Shown: positions 16,488-24,048 of the stretch, in pieces
Layout of the letters: each line of letters opens with the position of its first letter
Numbering within the stretch: the first letter of the stretch is position 1
Source: Streptomyces spinoverrucosus
Lineage (GTDB): Bacteria; Actinomycetota; Actinomycetes; Streptomycetales; Streptomycetaceae
DNA length: 64,000 nt
NCBI RefSeq assembly: GCF_015712165.1
Contig: NZ_JADPZX010000001.1
Location: 1 to 64,000 of the forward strand
Direction: 5' to 3'
Made by a program: the position numbers and the translations under genes
The notes under the pieces: generated by a model
What the model saw: only the letters and a program-made list of their open reading frames with translations
What the model was told of the DNA's origin: nothing
Database searches by the model: none

Positions 16488-17042
16488 ATGGGTGAGATCG
16501 TCAAGGGGCTTGAGCGAGCGTTGCTGAGCCGTCCCGTGCCTACTGGCGACGCCGCTGTCCGTTTCCTGCTCAGGACGGAAAAGGGCTCCACGAAGAAGGT
16601 GGCCGTCCTTCTGGGGATCTCCCAGCGCACGGTGCAGCGGTGGACCACCACCAGATCGGGAATGCGCCGCCAACCCAGTCCAGTGCACGCGGGGATGATC
16701 GATGAGGCCGTCAGGGCACGCTGGCAGCCTCGGGTGCGGGCCCGCCAGCGGGTCCGGGCCCAGACCGACGGCTTTGTCCTCTACACCAGGGCGCGGTTCG
16801 GATTCGCCGCTCCGGCAGGCTCGTCGGACGACCCGCGGGTAAGGCTGATCACCCAGTACCTGTCGGGAGAGGTGGCCCGCGAACTGTTCGCCGCCCGCGA
16901 TGCCGGCGCGGGCGAGCAACAGCAGATGGTGATCCTCGCCCGCGCGCTGGGGCACGCCTACTTCCGGGACGGAGGCCGGCGTGGCCACGGCCTGGGGATC
17001 GCCTTCACCGACGTGGAGTTCGCCGAGTTCACCATCTGCTGA
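16488..17042 (+). CDS. Divergent Tpg paralogue (terminal-protein-like)
   Basis: A 184-residue protein aligning with Tpg over its whole length: the HTH KVAVLLGISQRTVQRWTTT, the basic segment VRARWQPRVRARQRVRAQT, the core TRARFGFAAPAGSSDDPRVR and an ending like Tpg (HAYFRDGGRRGHG, then FTDVEFAEFTI). At the position of Tpg Thr114 it has Ser113. Identity to the neighbouring Tpg looks low outside these blocks, so it is not a recent duplicate. GGGAGG precedes the ATG. It is divergent from tap, and no second tap lies beside it. It may serve a different telomere type or another priming task. Confidence 0.8.
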   Translation: MGEIVKGLERALLSRPVPTGDAAVRFLLRTEKGSTKKVAVLLGISQRTVQRWTTTRSGMRRQPSPVHAGMIDEAVRARWQPRVRARQRVRAQTDGFVLYTRARFGFAAPAGSSDDPRVRLITQYLSGEVARELFAARDAGAGEQQQMVILARALGHAYFRDGGRRGHGLGIAFTDVEFAEFTIC

Positions 17043-17115
17043 TCGCTCCCCCGGCCCGCCGTAGCGCGCAGCACCACTCCCTTCCCCCGTGAGGGATCGG
17101 GGCCATGGTCCGGCC

Positions 17116-18231
17116 TCAAGGCGGGGACGAGGCCCGGCGCCGTGTCAGCATCGCGTCGTAGCGCTGTGCTTCCTTACACTCGCGCCAGTCCCACTGGATG
17201 CGGCCGGCAGGGCCGATGCGCTGGCCGACGGGCGGCTGCGGCGGGCGCAGCCTGGCTGTCTCCGCCACGCGCAGCAGGTGAGTGCGGTCATGGGGGGCGG
17301 CCAGCAGATGCTGGTCCTGGCCGGGCGCGAGCCGGGCGAAGCGCACGGCGGCCTTCAGGAAGAAGCGTGCCCACGGGGGCACGGGGTGGGTGGCGCAGCC
17401 GTCGGTGTAGCGGGCGCGGTCATGCAGGGCCAGGGTAGCCGCGGCGTCGTCGTAGTCGCCGGGGCGGGCGGTGGCGAGCTGCTGGAAGGAGGCGCCGGTG
17501 AATAGCGTGGCGGCAAGGGCTGCGGCCAGGCGGGGGTGGGCGGTCGCGGCGGCCAGACGTCGGACGGCTCCCCGGGCTGTCTGCTGGGTGAGGGGTGTGG
17601 GTGGCGGGCGGTGCCGGAAGGTGATCGGTGGCGGTGTGCACGGGGCAGTGCAGGAGACGGGGCTGTCGTAGGAGACGAGGCGGTCCAGCGCGGGCAGGGT
17701 AAGCCACCGATCTGCCAACTGGCCGGGTTCGTCCGCGGGCGGGGGTACGGCGGCCGGGGTGCCGTAGCAGTGGCGGCGGGCGGCCTGGAAGTCGGTGGTG
17801 ACGGTGTGGTCGACCCTCTGCAGGGCCTGATGCAGGGCCGCGGGCAGGTGGGGGCGGTGGCAGACCAGAGTCAGGCCGATGCCGGTGAAGGCGCGCAAGT
17901 GCAGGAGACGTTCGGCGCGGCGAGAGGTGAGCCGGTGGGCGCGCAGGACGGTCAGCCGGGTGATGGGCAGGGCCGCGATCCAAGCGATGGCGGCCTCCCA
18001 TGCTGGCTGTCGGCCTGCGGGGAAGCGGCCTGGCAGTAACGGCGGTTTGCCCAGGGCTGCGAGGAGGTCGTGGGCGAGAGCGGTGTCGCTGGTGGTGCCC
18101 GGCCCGGGGTGCAGGGTGATCCGGCCGGCGGCGGGATCGTGGGCTGCCAGGGCGGTGTGGGTGTGGAGTGCGTCATCGTTGCGGTCGATGACGACGGTGA
18201 CGGGCGGCGGGGTGCGGCGGGTGGTGGTCAT
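17116..18231 (-). CDS. Unknown third gene of Tn7/Tni-like module
   Basis: A 371-residue protein whose ATG overlaps the TniB-like gene stop by 4 bases, so it belongs to the transposition operon. It lacks the zinc-ribbon cysteines of TniQ/TnsD. The first half (VTVVIDRNDDALHTHTALAA, then AIAWIAALPITRLTVLRAHR and LVCHRPHLPAALHQAL) looks like a degenerate nucleotide-binding or resolvase-like alpha/beta fold. The second half (HPRLAAALAATLFTGASFQQ, then GDYDDAAATLALHDRARY) is vaguely like a tyrosine-recombinase catalytic domain without its catalytic Arg. No family is assigned. Confidence 0.65.
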   Translation of the reverse strand: MTTTRRTPPPVTVVIDRNDDALHTHTALAAHDPAAGRITLHPGPGTTSDTALAHDLLAALGKPPLLPGRFPAGRQPAWEAAIAWIAALPITRLTVLRAHRLTSRRAERLLHLRAFTGIGLTLVCHRPHLPAALHQALQRVDHTVTTDFQAARRHCYGTPAAVPPPADEPGQLADRWLTLPALDRLVSYDSPVSCTAPCTPPPITFRHRPPPTPLTQQTARGAVRRLAAATAHPRLAAALAATLFTGASFQQLATARPGDYDDAAATLALHDRARYTDGCATHPVPPWARFFLKAAVRFARLAPGQDQHLLAAPHDRTHLLRVAETARLRPPQPPVGQRIGPAGRIQWDWRECKEAQRYDAMLTRRRASSPP

Positions 18232-18971
18232 GCCAGGCGGCTGAAGGCCCAGCGCAGCAGTTCCCGGTCCGCCCGGGGCCGGCCAGTGCGGGCGAGCGCG
18301 GTGCGGGTGTGGGCGGTCAGCTGGGCCCAGGCGCGGAAGTTGCCGTGTGCGGCGTGGCTGTCGGCGAAAGCGATGTCGTCGGGGTCGGCGTCGGCCCAGA
18401 CCGGGTGGAACAGGGGGATGACCTGCTGGACTTCGTCGGGGGTGAGGCGGGTGAAGTGCTGCCAGATGAAGACGCGGGAGGAGAGCATCGGTTCGCGGCG
18501 CAGCACGGTGTGGCAGCCCTCGCCGCCGACGAAGACGACCGCGAAGCGGGTGGTGGGTTCGTCCCAGAGGTAGCGGAAGTATTCGAAGGCCTCGCCGTTG
18601 AGCCACTGGGCCTCGTCGACGAGGAAGGTGCGGGGGTGTTCGGCCAGGGCGTTCTTCAGCAGGCGGTCGAACTCGCTGGGATGGCGCGGTGGTTCGCCGG
18701 GCAGGTCGAGGGCGGTGAACAGTTCGTAGCGCACGGCGCGGGCGGTGGGGCGGGCGCGGAAAGTGACCCGGCGGACGTCCTCGCCGGGTTCGAGTTCGTG
18801 CAGGCAGGTGTTGACCGCGAGGGTCTTGCCGAAGCCGGCGCCGCCGTGGATGCACATCATCGCGCGCGCGGCGACGGTGTCCGTGATGTTCTCCCGCGCG
18901 GCCAGCAGGGCCCGGGTGGTGACGACGGCCGCGTCGGGCAGGTCAACGTACTGGTAGGCGGCCGCGGTCAC
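18228..18971 (-). CDS. TniB/TnsC-like AAA+ ATPase
   Basis: A 247-residue ATPase with Walker A GGAGFGKT (residues 43-50) and Walker B RTFLVDEAQ (114-122), followed by a sensor region FAVVFVGGEGCHTVLRREPM and the C-terminal phrase LFHPVWADADPDDIAFADSH, AAHGNFRAWAQLTAH. ATPases of this kind (TniB, TnsC, MuB, IstB) choose and hold target DNA for the partner transposase. It overlaps both neighbours by 4 bases, giving a tight three-gene unit of transposase, ATPase and unknown protein. The C-terminal phrase recurs in the second ATPase at 20883-22265. Confidence 0.88.
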   Translation of the reverse strand: MTAAAYQYVDLPDAAVVTTRALLAARENITDTVAARAMMCIHGGAGFGKTLAVNTCLHELEPGEDVRRVTFRARPTARAVRYELFTALDLPGEPPRHPSEFDRLLKNALAEHPRTFLVDEAQWLNGEAFEYFRYLWDEPTTRFAVVFVGGEGCHTVLRREPMLSSRVFIWQHFTRLTPDEVQQVIPLFHPVWADADPDDIAFADSHAAHGNFRAWAQLTAHTRTALARTGRPRADRELLRWAFSRLA

Positions 18972-20806
18972 CAGGTGTCTCCTGCGGGGTCGGTGCCAGA
19001 TGCCAGCGGAGCGTCCACCGGCGGGTCGACGGGAGCGGGAGCAGGCGGGGGTGGCTTTGTGCCGGCCGCCAGGGCGGGCGGGGTGCGCCAGTGCGCCGGG
19101 GGTGGGGCGGGCGGGATCAGATCCGGCAGTGCGAGCCGTGCCACGTCGGTGTAGTCATCGGCGGCGAGTTCACGGTCGGCCTGGCCGGCCGTGACGGCTC
19201 CCAGCCGCTGGGCGGGCTTCGCGCTGGTGGTGGGGGCGAGTCGCTGGCGGCGCAGGCGTTCGGCGGCCTTCGTATCGGCTCGCAGGCGCCGGGCGCGCTC
19301 CGCCCGTGCTTCGCGCAGCGCCTGCAGTTGCTCGGGGGTGGCCGCGTCCGCGAGGTGCGCCGGACCGAGGTGGCGGCCCTTGGCGTCGCAGACCTCAATC
19401 TCGTGGTCGTGGTGCGGCATGTAGCGCACGCGGACCTGGCGGCCGGCCTGGCCGGTCATCCACGCGGCGATGTAGGTGCGGCCACGCCAGCTCACGCCGT
19501 GGCTGGTCAGTTTCCGAGGTCGACCGTCGTCCTCGAGGGTGAAGGCCCACAGGTCGGCGGCGGGGATGTCGGTCACAGGCGTCGGATCGGCCTGCCACGC
19601 CTCCAGCGGTGTACGGCCTGACAGAGATTTCGGGCGGTGCGCGGTGTTCCACCAGTTTGTCCACTCCAGGACCTCCGCGGTGAAGTCCTGGAACGACAGA
19701 GGGGATGCCGCCTTTTGGAAACCGGCGGCGCGTCCGCGGCGGCCCGAGCGGGGCCCGGTGGGACCGGCGGTGTAGCCGGGCAGGGCGGCGAACAGCATCC
19801 GGTCCGCGGCGCGGTTGAGGTTTTCCACCGTTCCTTTCAGGTGCGGACTGTAGGCGGGCAGGTCCTTGACCGTCACGCCCATCGCGCCGAGCGCGGTGAT
19901 GACGGCGGCCGACAGGAAGTCCTTGCCCCGGTCCATCCTCACCTGCTCCGGCACTCCCCCGGCCGGGCCGTAGGGCTCGTCCCGCACCACTGCGGCGCGC
20001 AAGCCGGCCAGTACCGACGCGCGGGAGGGATGGCCCGGGGTGACCGCGGTACCGGTGATGACTTTGGTGGAGGTGTCGATGAACCAGGTGATCCACGGGC
20101 GCACCAGGTCGCCGTCGGCGTCGACCAGCAGCGGGGCCTGGACGTGGTCGGTCTCCCAGGCGTAGTTGCGCCAGGACGCCGGCCGCTTGCCGAACACGTC
20201 ATGGGCCCGCGCTGCCTCCAGTCCCACGGCAAGGCCGGCGCGCTCCCCCGCCGTCAGATCACGGCGCAGCGCACGCAGGAACGTCGACAACGACGGGACC
20301 GGATCCAGCAATGGCACCTGCGGCAGGTCCGCCCCGCCCGGAACAGCCACCGGGTCCGGCGGCACAGACGCGGCAGCGCCGGACACCGGCGGGCGTACGC
20401 CTCCCGCCTCGGCCTGGGCGCGCGCCAGGAGCTGGCGGTGGACTGCGGAGGCGTTGCCGTGCCAGTACGCCAGCAACACCCGGATCTCCGAGGTGATCTC
20501 GAAGCGGCCGGTGTGGCGGGCTCCAGGGTGCGCGGCCGCTGCCGGACTCTGGGATGCCTCGGCCAGCCACCGCCACACGGTGCGCTCCGATGCCCCCAGG
20601 CACTCCCCCGCCAGCCGCACGTGCTGCCGCGAAAGGCCTCCCTGGGCCCGTAGCGCCAGCAGGCGGCGTACCGCAGGTGCCCGCAGCGCGACCAGCGGCT
20701 GTTCCCCGAGTACACCTGCCGGGTCCCCCGGCGGTGGCAGCGCCTGCCCGCCCGGACCGTCAAGGCCGCGACTGGCGCCGGTGTTCTCCGTTCTGCTGTC
20801 CGTCAT
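18968..20806 (-). CDS. TniA/TnsB/Mu-type DDE transposase
   Basis: A 612-residue transposase. Residues about 40-185 hold two DNA-binding units (AVRRLLALRAQGGLSRQHVR with ASERTVWRWLAEA, and PSLSTFLRALRRDLTAGE). The rve catalytic core has Asp220 (YAWETDHVQAPL), Asp292 (EQVRMDRGKDF) and Glu328 (PHLKGTVENLNRA), a DD(35)E spacing. A Mu-transposase C-terminal beta-barrel (LTSHGVSWRGRTYIAAWMTG) and a basic tail follow. This is the architecture of TniA of Tn5053 and TnsB of Tn7. It lies 76 bp downstream of the fusion ATPase and overlaps the TniB-like gene by 4 bases. No lesion is seen, so the module looks intact. Confidence 0.9.
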   Translation of the reverse strand: MTDSRTENTGASRGLDGPGGQALPPPGDPAGVLGEQPLVALRAPAVRRLLALRAQGGLSRQHVRLAGECLGASERTVWRWLAEASQSPAAAAHPGARHTGRFEITSEIRVLLAYWHGNASAVHRQLLARAQAEAGGVRPPVSGAAASVPPDPVAVPGGADLPQVPLLDPVPSLSTFLRALRRDLTAGERAGLAVGLEAARAHDVFGKRPASWRNYAWETDHVQAPLLVDADGDLVRPWITWFIDTSTKVITGTAVTPGHPSRASVLAGLRAAVVRDEPYGPAGGVPEQVRMDRGKDFLSAAVITALGAMGVTVKDLPAYSPHLKGTVENLNRAADRMLFAALPGYTAGPTGPRSGRRGRAAGFQKAASPLSFQDFTAEVLEWTNWWNTAHRPKSLSGRTPLEAWQADPTPVTDIPAADLWAFTLEDDGRPRKLTSHGVSWRGRTYIAAWMTGQAGRQVRVRYMPHHDHEIEVCDAKGRHLGPAHLADAATPEQLQALREARAERARRLRADTKAAERLRRQRLAPTTSAKPAQRLGAVTAGQADRELAADDYTDVARLALPDLIPPAPPPAHWRTPPALAAGTKPPPPAPAPVDPPVDAPLASGTDPAGDTW

Positions 20807-20882
20807 CGTGCCTTCTCTTTGTTCGAGCGAGGTGAGGGATTGTCTTCGGCCCTGGTGTGCCCAAGCCCGCGAGACGGGTCAG

Positions 20883-22265
20883 TCACGGGTACGGACCGAG
20901 CCGGGCGCAGGCCTGGTCGATCGCGTCCCGTCCCACCCGCGTGCCGGGGTCATGGCCCCGGGCGGCGCAGACATGCGAGGTGATCTTCGCCCAGGTGCGG
21001 AAGTTGCCGCGGGCGGTCTGCTCGTCCGCTCGCACCAGATCGGCCGGATCCGCGTCCTCCCACACCGGGTGGAACAGGCTCAGCGTCTGCGGCACTTGGC
21101 TCGCATCGAGCCGGGTGACCTGATGCCAGGTCAGAACCCGGGAACGCATGGCCGCCGCCCGGGCCAGCGCCCGCTCACTACCCGCCCCGCACAGCACCAG
21201 GGCGGCCGCGCAGCCCGGCGAATCCCACAGTTGCCGCAGGTAGTCCAGCACCGGCGTCGTCAGACGCTGCGCGTCGTCGAGGAACAGCACTCCCGGCTCG
21301 GCCAGCGCACCCGCCAAAGCCTGGTCCGCCGGCCCGGCCCGGTGCGTCAGCGCCCCCGACGGCAGCCCCAGCGCCTCGCACAACGCGGCCCGCACCTGCG
21401 GCAGACCGGGCCTGACCCCGACGACAGCCCGCCACACCGGCACCCGGCCGGGCAGCAGATGCAGAGCCTGCTCGACCGCGACCGTCTTCCCCAGTCCCGT
21501 ATCCCCGTACACACAGCCGATCCCCCGGGCCGCGACCGTATGCCCCACCGCCTCCACCACCCCGGCCGCCTGCCGTGTGGACACCAGGCGGGCTCCCGGC
21601 GCGTACAACCGCACCCCACCAGAACGGACGCCGACCCCAGCCGCGTCGGTCCGACCCTCACCGCTCGTGCCGGACGACCCGGCAGCCGGGCCGTCCACGA
21701 CAGGCGGACCGTCCTTCCCGTCCGCGAAACCAAGCTCGGCCAGAGCCCGGTCGTACCGGCTCGGCTCGACCCGGCCCGACGCCGCACGCGCGACTGGAAG
21801 CACCCGACCCGCACGCAGCTCGTCCTTGATCGCGCGGTGCAGCGTCGCCAAGGACGGCACCACCTCCACACCCCACCGCTGAAGCACGCCCTCGTCCTGC
21901 GCCCGGAGCATCCTGCGACGCAACTCGGCGACGTTCCCACCGGCCTGCGTGAGCACCTCCCACAAGGCGTCACCCACCACGAACCCGCCCTGCCGCGGAC
22001 GCGCCTCAACCCGGCCGCGGCGCCCCTGCTCCAGCCACCGCCACACCGTCCGCTCCGACACACCCGCCAAACCGGCCGTGATCCGCACGTGCAGAGCCGA
22101 CAACCCGCCCTCCCGGTCCACCGCCAGGAGCCGCCGCACCACCACAGCCCGCTCCACCCGCCCGGCATCCGCCGAAGCAGCCGGACCCGGCACCGTCTCC
22201 CCCACCGGGGTTCCCGAACCCGTCACACAGTCAACCCCACCCGCCCCGGCCACCCATCCACACAA
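20883..22265 (-). CDS. Second TniB-like ATPase fused to transposase-type DNA-binding N-terminus
   Basis: A 460-residue protein in two parts. Residues about 40-160 match the DNA-binding N-terminus of the adjacent transposase: VVRRLLAVDREGGLSALHVR with GVSERTVWRWLEQG, and VPSLATLHRAIKDELRAGR, against AVRRLLALRAQGGLSRQHVR with GASERTVWRWLAEA, and VPSLSTFLRALRRDLTAGE. Residues about 225-460 are an AAA+ ATPase with Walker A YGDTGLGKT (253-261), Walker B GVLFLDDAQ (325-333) and the phrase LFHPVWEDADPADLVRADEQ, RGNFRTWAKITSH shared with the TniB-like protein. It could therefore bind transposon ends while acting as a TnsC-like regulator. A GTG at 22226 is an alternative start. Confidence 0.85.
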   Translation of the reverse strand: MCGWVAGAGGVDCVTGSGTPVGETVPGPAASADAGRVERAVVVRRLLAVDREGGLSALHVRITAGLAGVSERTVWRWLEQGRRGRVEARPRQGGFVVGDALWEVLTQAGGNVAELRRRMLRAQDEGVLQRWGVEVVPSLATLHRAIKDELRAGRVLPVARAASGRVEPSRYDRALAELGFADGKDGPPVVDGPAAGSSGTSGEGRTDAAGVGVRSGGVRLYAPGARLVSTRQAAGVVEAVGHTVAARGIGCVYGDTGLGKTVAVEQALHLLPGRVPVWRAVVGVRPGLPQVRAALCEALGLPSGALTHRAGPADQALAGALAEPGVLFLDDAQRLTTPVLDYLRQLWDSPGCAAALVLCGAGSERALARAAAMRSRVLTWHQVTRLDASQVPQTLSLFHPVWEDADPADLVRADEQTARGNFRTWAKITSHVCAARGHDPGTRVGRDAIDQACARLGPYP

Positions 22266-22302
22266 AAACCGGCAAACCCAACACGGCTGAACCGCAATCT
22301 GC

Positions 22303-22346
22303 TAGCCACACCGTGACAGCCACCTGGTCACCCCATGACAGCAACC
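22303..22346. repeat. Two tandem 22-bp repeats, candidate transposase binding sites
   Basis: Units 22303-22324 and 22325-22346 are head-to-tail copies sharing the layout TxGyCACmCC and then TGACAGCmACC, with most positions identical. They lie 37 bp upstream of the fusion ATPase gene, where the end of a Tn7-like element would be expected. From established knowledge, Tn7 ends contain several 22-bp TnsB sites. The terminal dinucleotide and the opposite end were not identified. The following 22347-22656 holds further gtgtcagcacc and gctgaca motifs but no gene. Confidence 0.5.
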
Positions 22347-22656
22347 AGTTCCACGCCCCGGCCCCATGGACTGGTGTCAGCACCCCACCCCGCTGACATC
22401 GCCCTGTACTGACCTGGCCCACCTACGGAAGCACCTGCACGCCAGCAGTGGTGGCAACTGCCATCGCAGCTCAGCAAGTCTCTACGAGCTGCCAACTCGG
22501 TGGTAGCTGCCTGTACGGGAGAGGCCAGGCGCGACCGGTGGCGAGATTACGTCGCGTCCGGTTCGTCGCCGGGGGTGACGTTCGCCCCCTCAAACAGCGC
22601 CTGCGACAAGAAGACGTCCCAGCGACTCTTCCCCCGTCGGGGTGGGGCGCCGGCAG

Positions 22657-23181
22657 TCAGCGACGTACCCGGTGGAGGCGTCGGTCCAGTATTGGCTTGT
22701 GGCGTCCGGGTCGACTCTCCAGGATGTGCTCGCATGTTCGGGCTCCTGCCGCGAACTCGGTGCCGGTGCGTGCCGTCATCGCCCGGAAGAACGCCCGACC
22801 ATCCGGGGACTGGCTGCTGGTAGTCCAGCGATAGCCGGGACCGTCCAGGAGTGCCCTGTCGACGAGGCGTGTGCCAAGACCTTGCCGCTGCACCTCTGGA
22901 GAGAGCGAGATTTTCGAGATGACGCCCCGCTCGCACTCGTGACAGACCTTCCACACGAGCCGCGCATCGGATATCCCGTCACGCCCGTAGACGCGAATGT
23001 CCTGGAAACCTGCAGGCCGCGTCGCGGCGTGCAGCAGGAAGAACCACTCGGTCCTCGGACGGCGAAGAAGCATCCACCGCCAGCGAAACTCATCCAGCCC
23101 GTCAGGTGTCCTCACCGGAGCTCCTTCGCCAGTCCACTGCCGCGTCCGAGTCTCACGGGCGTCGCCGCGGTTGTCCTTCAA
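22657..23181 (-). CDS. GNAT-family N-acetyltransferase
   Basis: A 174-residue protein with a GNAT-like acetyl-CoA motif: a strand ERGVISKISLSPEVQRQGLG and then TRLVDRALLDG, where QRQGLG is the Q/RxxGxG/A pyrophosphate loop. An N-terminal block FRWRWMLLRRPRTEWFFLLH is followed by the central DARLVWKVCHECERG. The acceptor is unknown. The gene lies between two arrays of ACAGC-type repeats (22303-22346 and 23187-23270), so it may be cargo of the Tn7-like element or of a related one. Confidence 0.75.
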   Translation of the reverse strand: MKDNRGDARETRTRQWTGEGAPVRTPDGLDEFRWRWMLLRRPRTEWFFLLHAATRPAGFQDIRVYGRDGISDARLVWKVCHECERGVISKISLSPEVQRQGLGTRLVDRALLDGPGYRWTTSSQSPDGRAFFRAMTARTGTEFAAGARTCEHILESRPGRHKPILDRRLHRVRR

Positions 23182-23186
23182 ACGAT

Positions 23187-23270
23187 AGGAACAGCCACCT
23201 CCACGACAGCCGACCTACCCCACACTGGTCGAAAAACAGCAGCCGCTTGGTCACCTCATAACAGCGGACC
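23187..23270. repeat. Second array of ACAGC-type repeats, partly 22-bp spaced
   Basis: Motifs aacagccacc, gacagccgacc, aacagcagcc and aacagcggacc recur in this 84-bp stretch. The units at 23226 and 23248 both begin tggtc and are spaced by 22 bp. The unit at 23248-23270 closely resembles the one at 22325-22346 and has the same orientation. The following stretch to 23338 also parallels 22360-22400 (ccatg, agca, cgctgaca), so both arrays probably derive from one type of transposon end. Confidence 0.45.
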
Positions 23271-23338
23271 TGCCCGCAGCTATCCCCATGAGCAGGCACC
23301 CAGCATCCCGCCCCCGCTGACACCCACCCACTGCCACC

Positions 23339-23680
23339 AATGCGCCCACTCACAGCGCCCAACTCGCCGGACGCGCCACCCTCATCACCTGCGGCCCCCT
23401 CCCCGCCCGCCACGGCCAGACCCGCCCCTTCACCGACGTCATCACCGACCTCGAAAACGCCCTCGACCTCACCTCACACCGCCCCGGCACCCTCCCCCGG
23501 CACGCCACCTACCTCCACCAGCGCACCGCCGGCCGCATCGGAAGCCTCACCAGACTCATCCGCCAAGCAGCCATCACCGCCATCACCGACGGCACCGAAA
23601 AAATCACCAAAACCGCCCTCGACGCGGTACAACTCGACCACCTCGCCGAACAACAAGCCCGCCCCACACAAAGACGCTGA
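23339..23680 (+). pseudogene. C-terminal remnant of another TniB/IstB-like ATPase
   Basis: The plus-strand frame ending at the TGA 23678-23680 reads ATLITCGPLPARHGQTRPFT, then LHQRTAGRIGSLTRLIRQAA and ITDGTEKITKTALDAVQLDH. The RTxGxIGSLxxLIRxAA...DGTExIT phrase is diagnostic for the lid part of TniB/IstB-type ATPases. The Walker motifs are missing: the frame enters directly from the repeat-bearing DNA upstream. The sequence is not a copy of either intact ATPase nearby, so it comes from a different element. Confidence 0.65.
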
Positions 23681-23820
23681 CAAGGCTGACCACGAAGACG
23701 CCCGGGTCACTCCCGCAGCGTGCGAAATCAGCCGTACTCAGCCGTTCAGGAACCGACACGGACCGATCACTGCGAAACTCTGCCCGACAAAACAGTCGCA
23801 CCGAACGGGGACGTGTAGCT

Positions 23821-24048
23821 GTGGCAAAGGCGAAGAACCGTAAAGGGCACTACCGGGCAGGTCACTACGTGCAGCCGTCGTCGGCATCCAGCCGGTGGAA
23901 GAAGCCGTCCACCGGCCTTGTCCTGGCGGCCGCTGTCGTGGCCATCGCCGGTTGGAACACCCTGTTCGGCAACGACTCCGACGACCCGGACACTGCCCCC
24001 CGCCCCCAGCCGTCAACCTCCTCGGCTCCTGCCGTCTCCGGTCAGTGA
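23821..24048 (+). CDS. Small single-span membrane protein
   Basis: A 75-residue protein from GTG 23821. It has a basic N-terminus (AKAKNRKGHYRAGHY), one transmembrane helix (TGLVLAAAVVAIAGWNTLF) and an acidic, proline/serine-rich tail. It converges on the caspase gene with a 7-bp overlap of their ends. No family was recognised. Confidence 0.5.
   Translation: MAKAKNRKGHYRAGHYVQPSSASSRWKKPSTGLVLAAAVVAIAGWNTLFGNDSDDPDTAPRPQPSTSSAPAVSGQ

Noticed and set aside
20166..22316. 716-codon plus-strand frame
   Set aside because: Antisense of the transposase and fusion-ATPase genes; composition typical of shadow frames in high-GC DNA.
22347..22656. CRISPR-like appearance of short repeats
   Set aside because: Units are tandem without unique spacers and no cas genes exist in the window; they fit transposase binding sites better.
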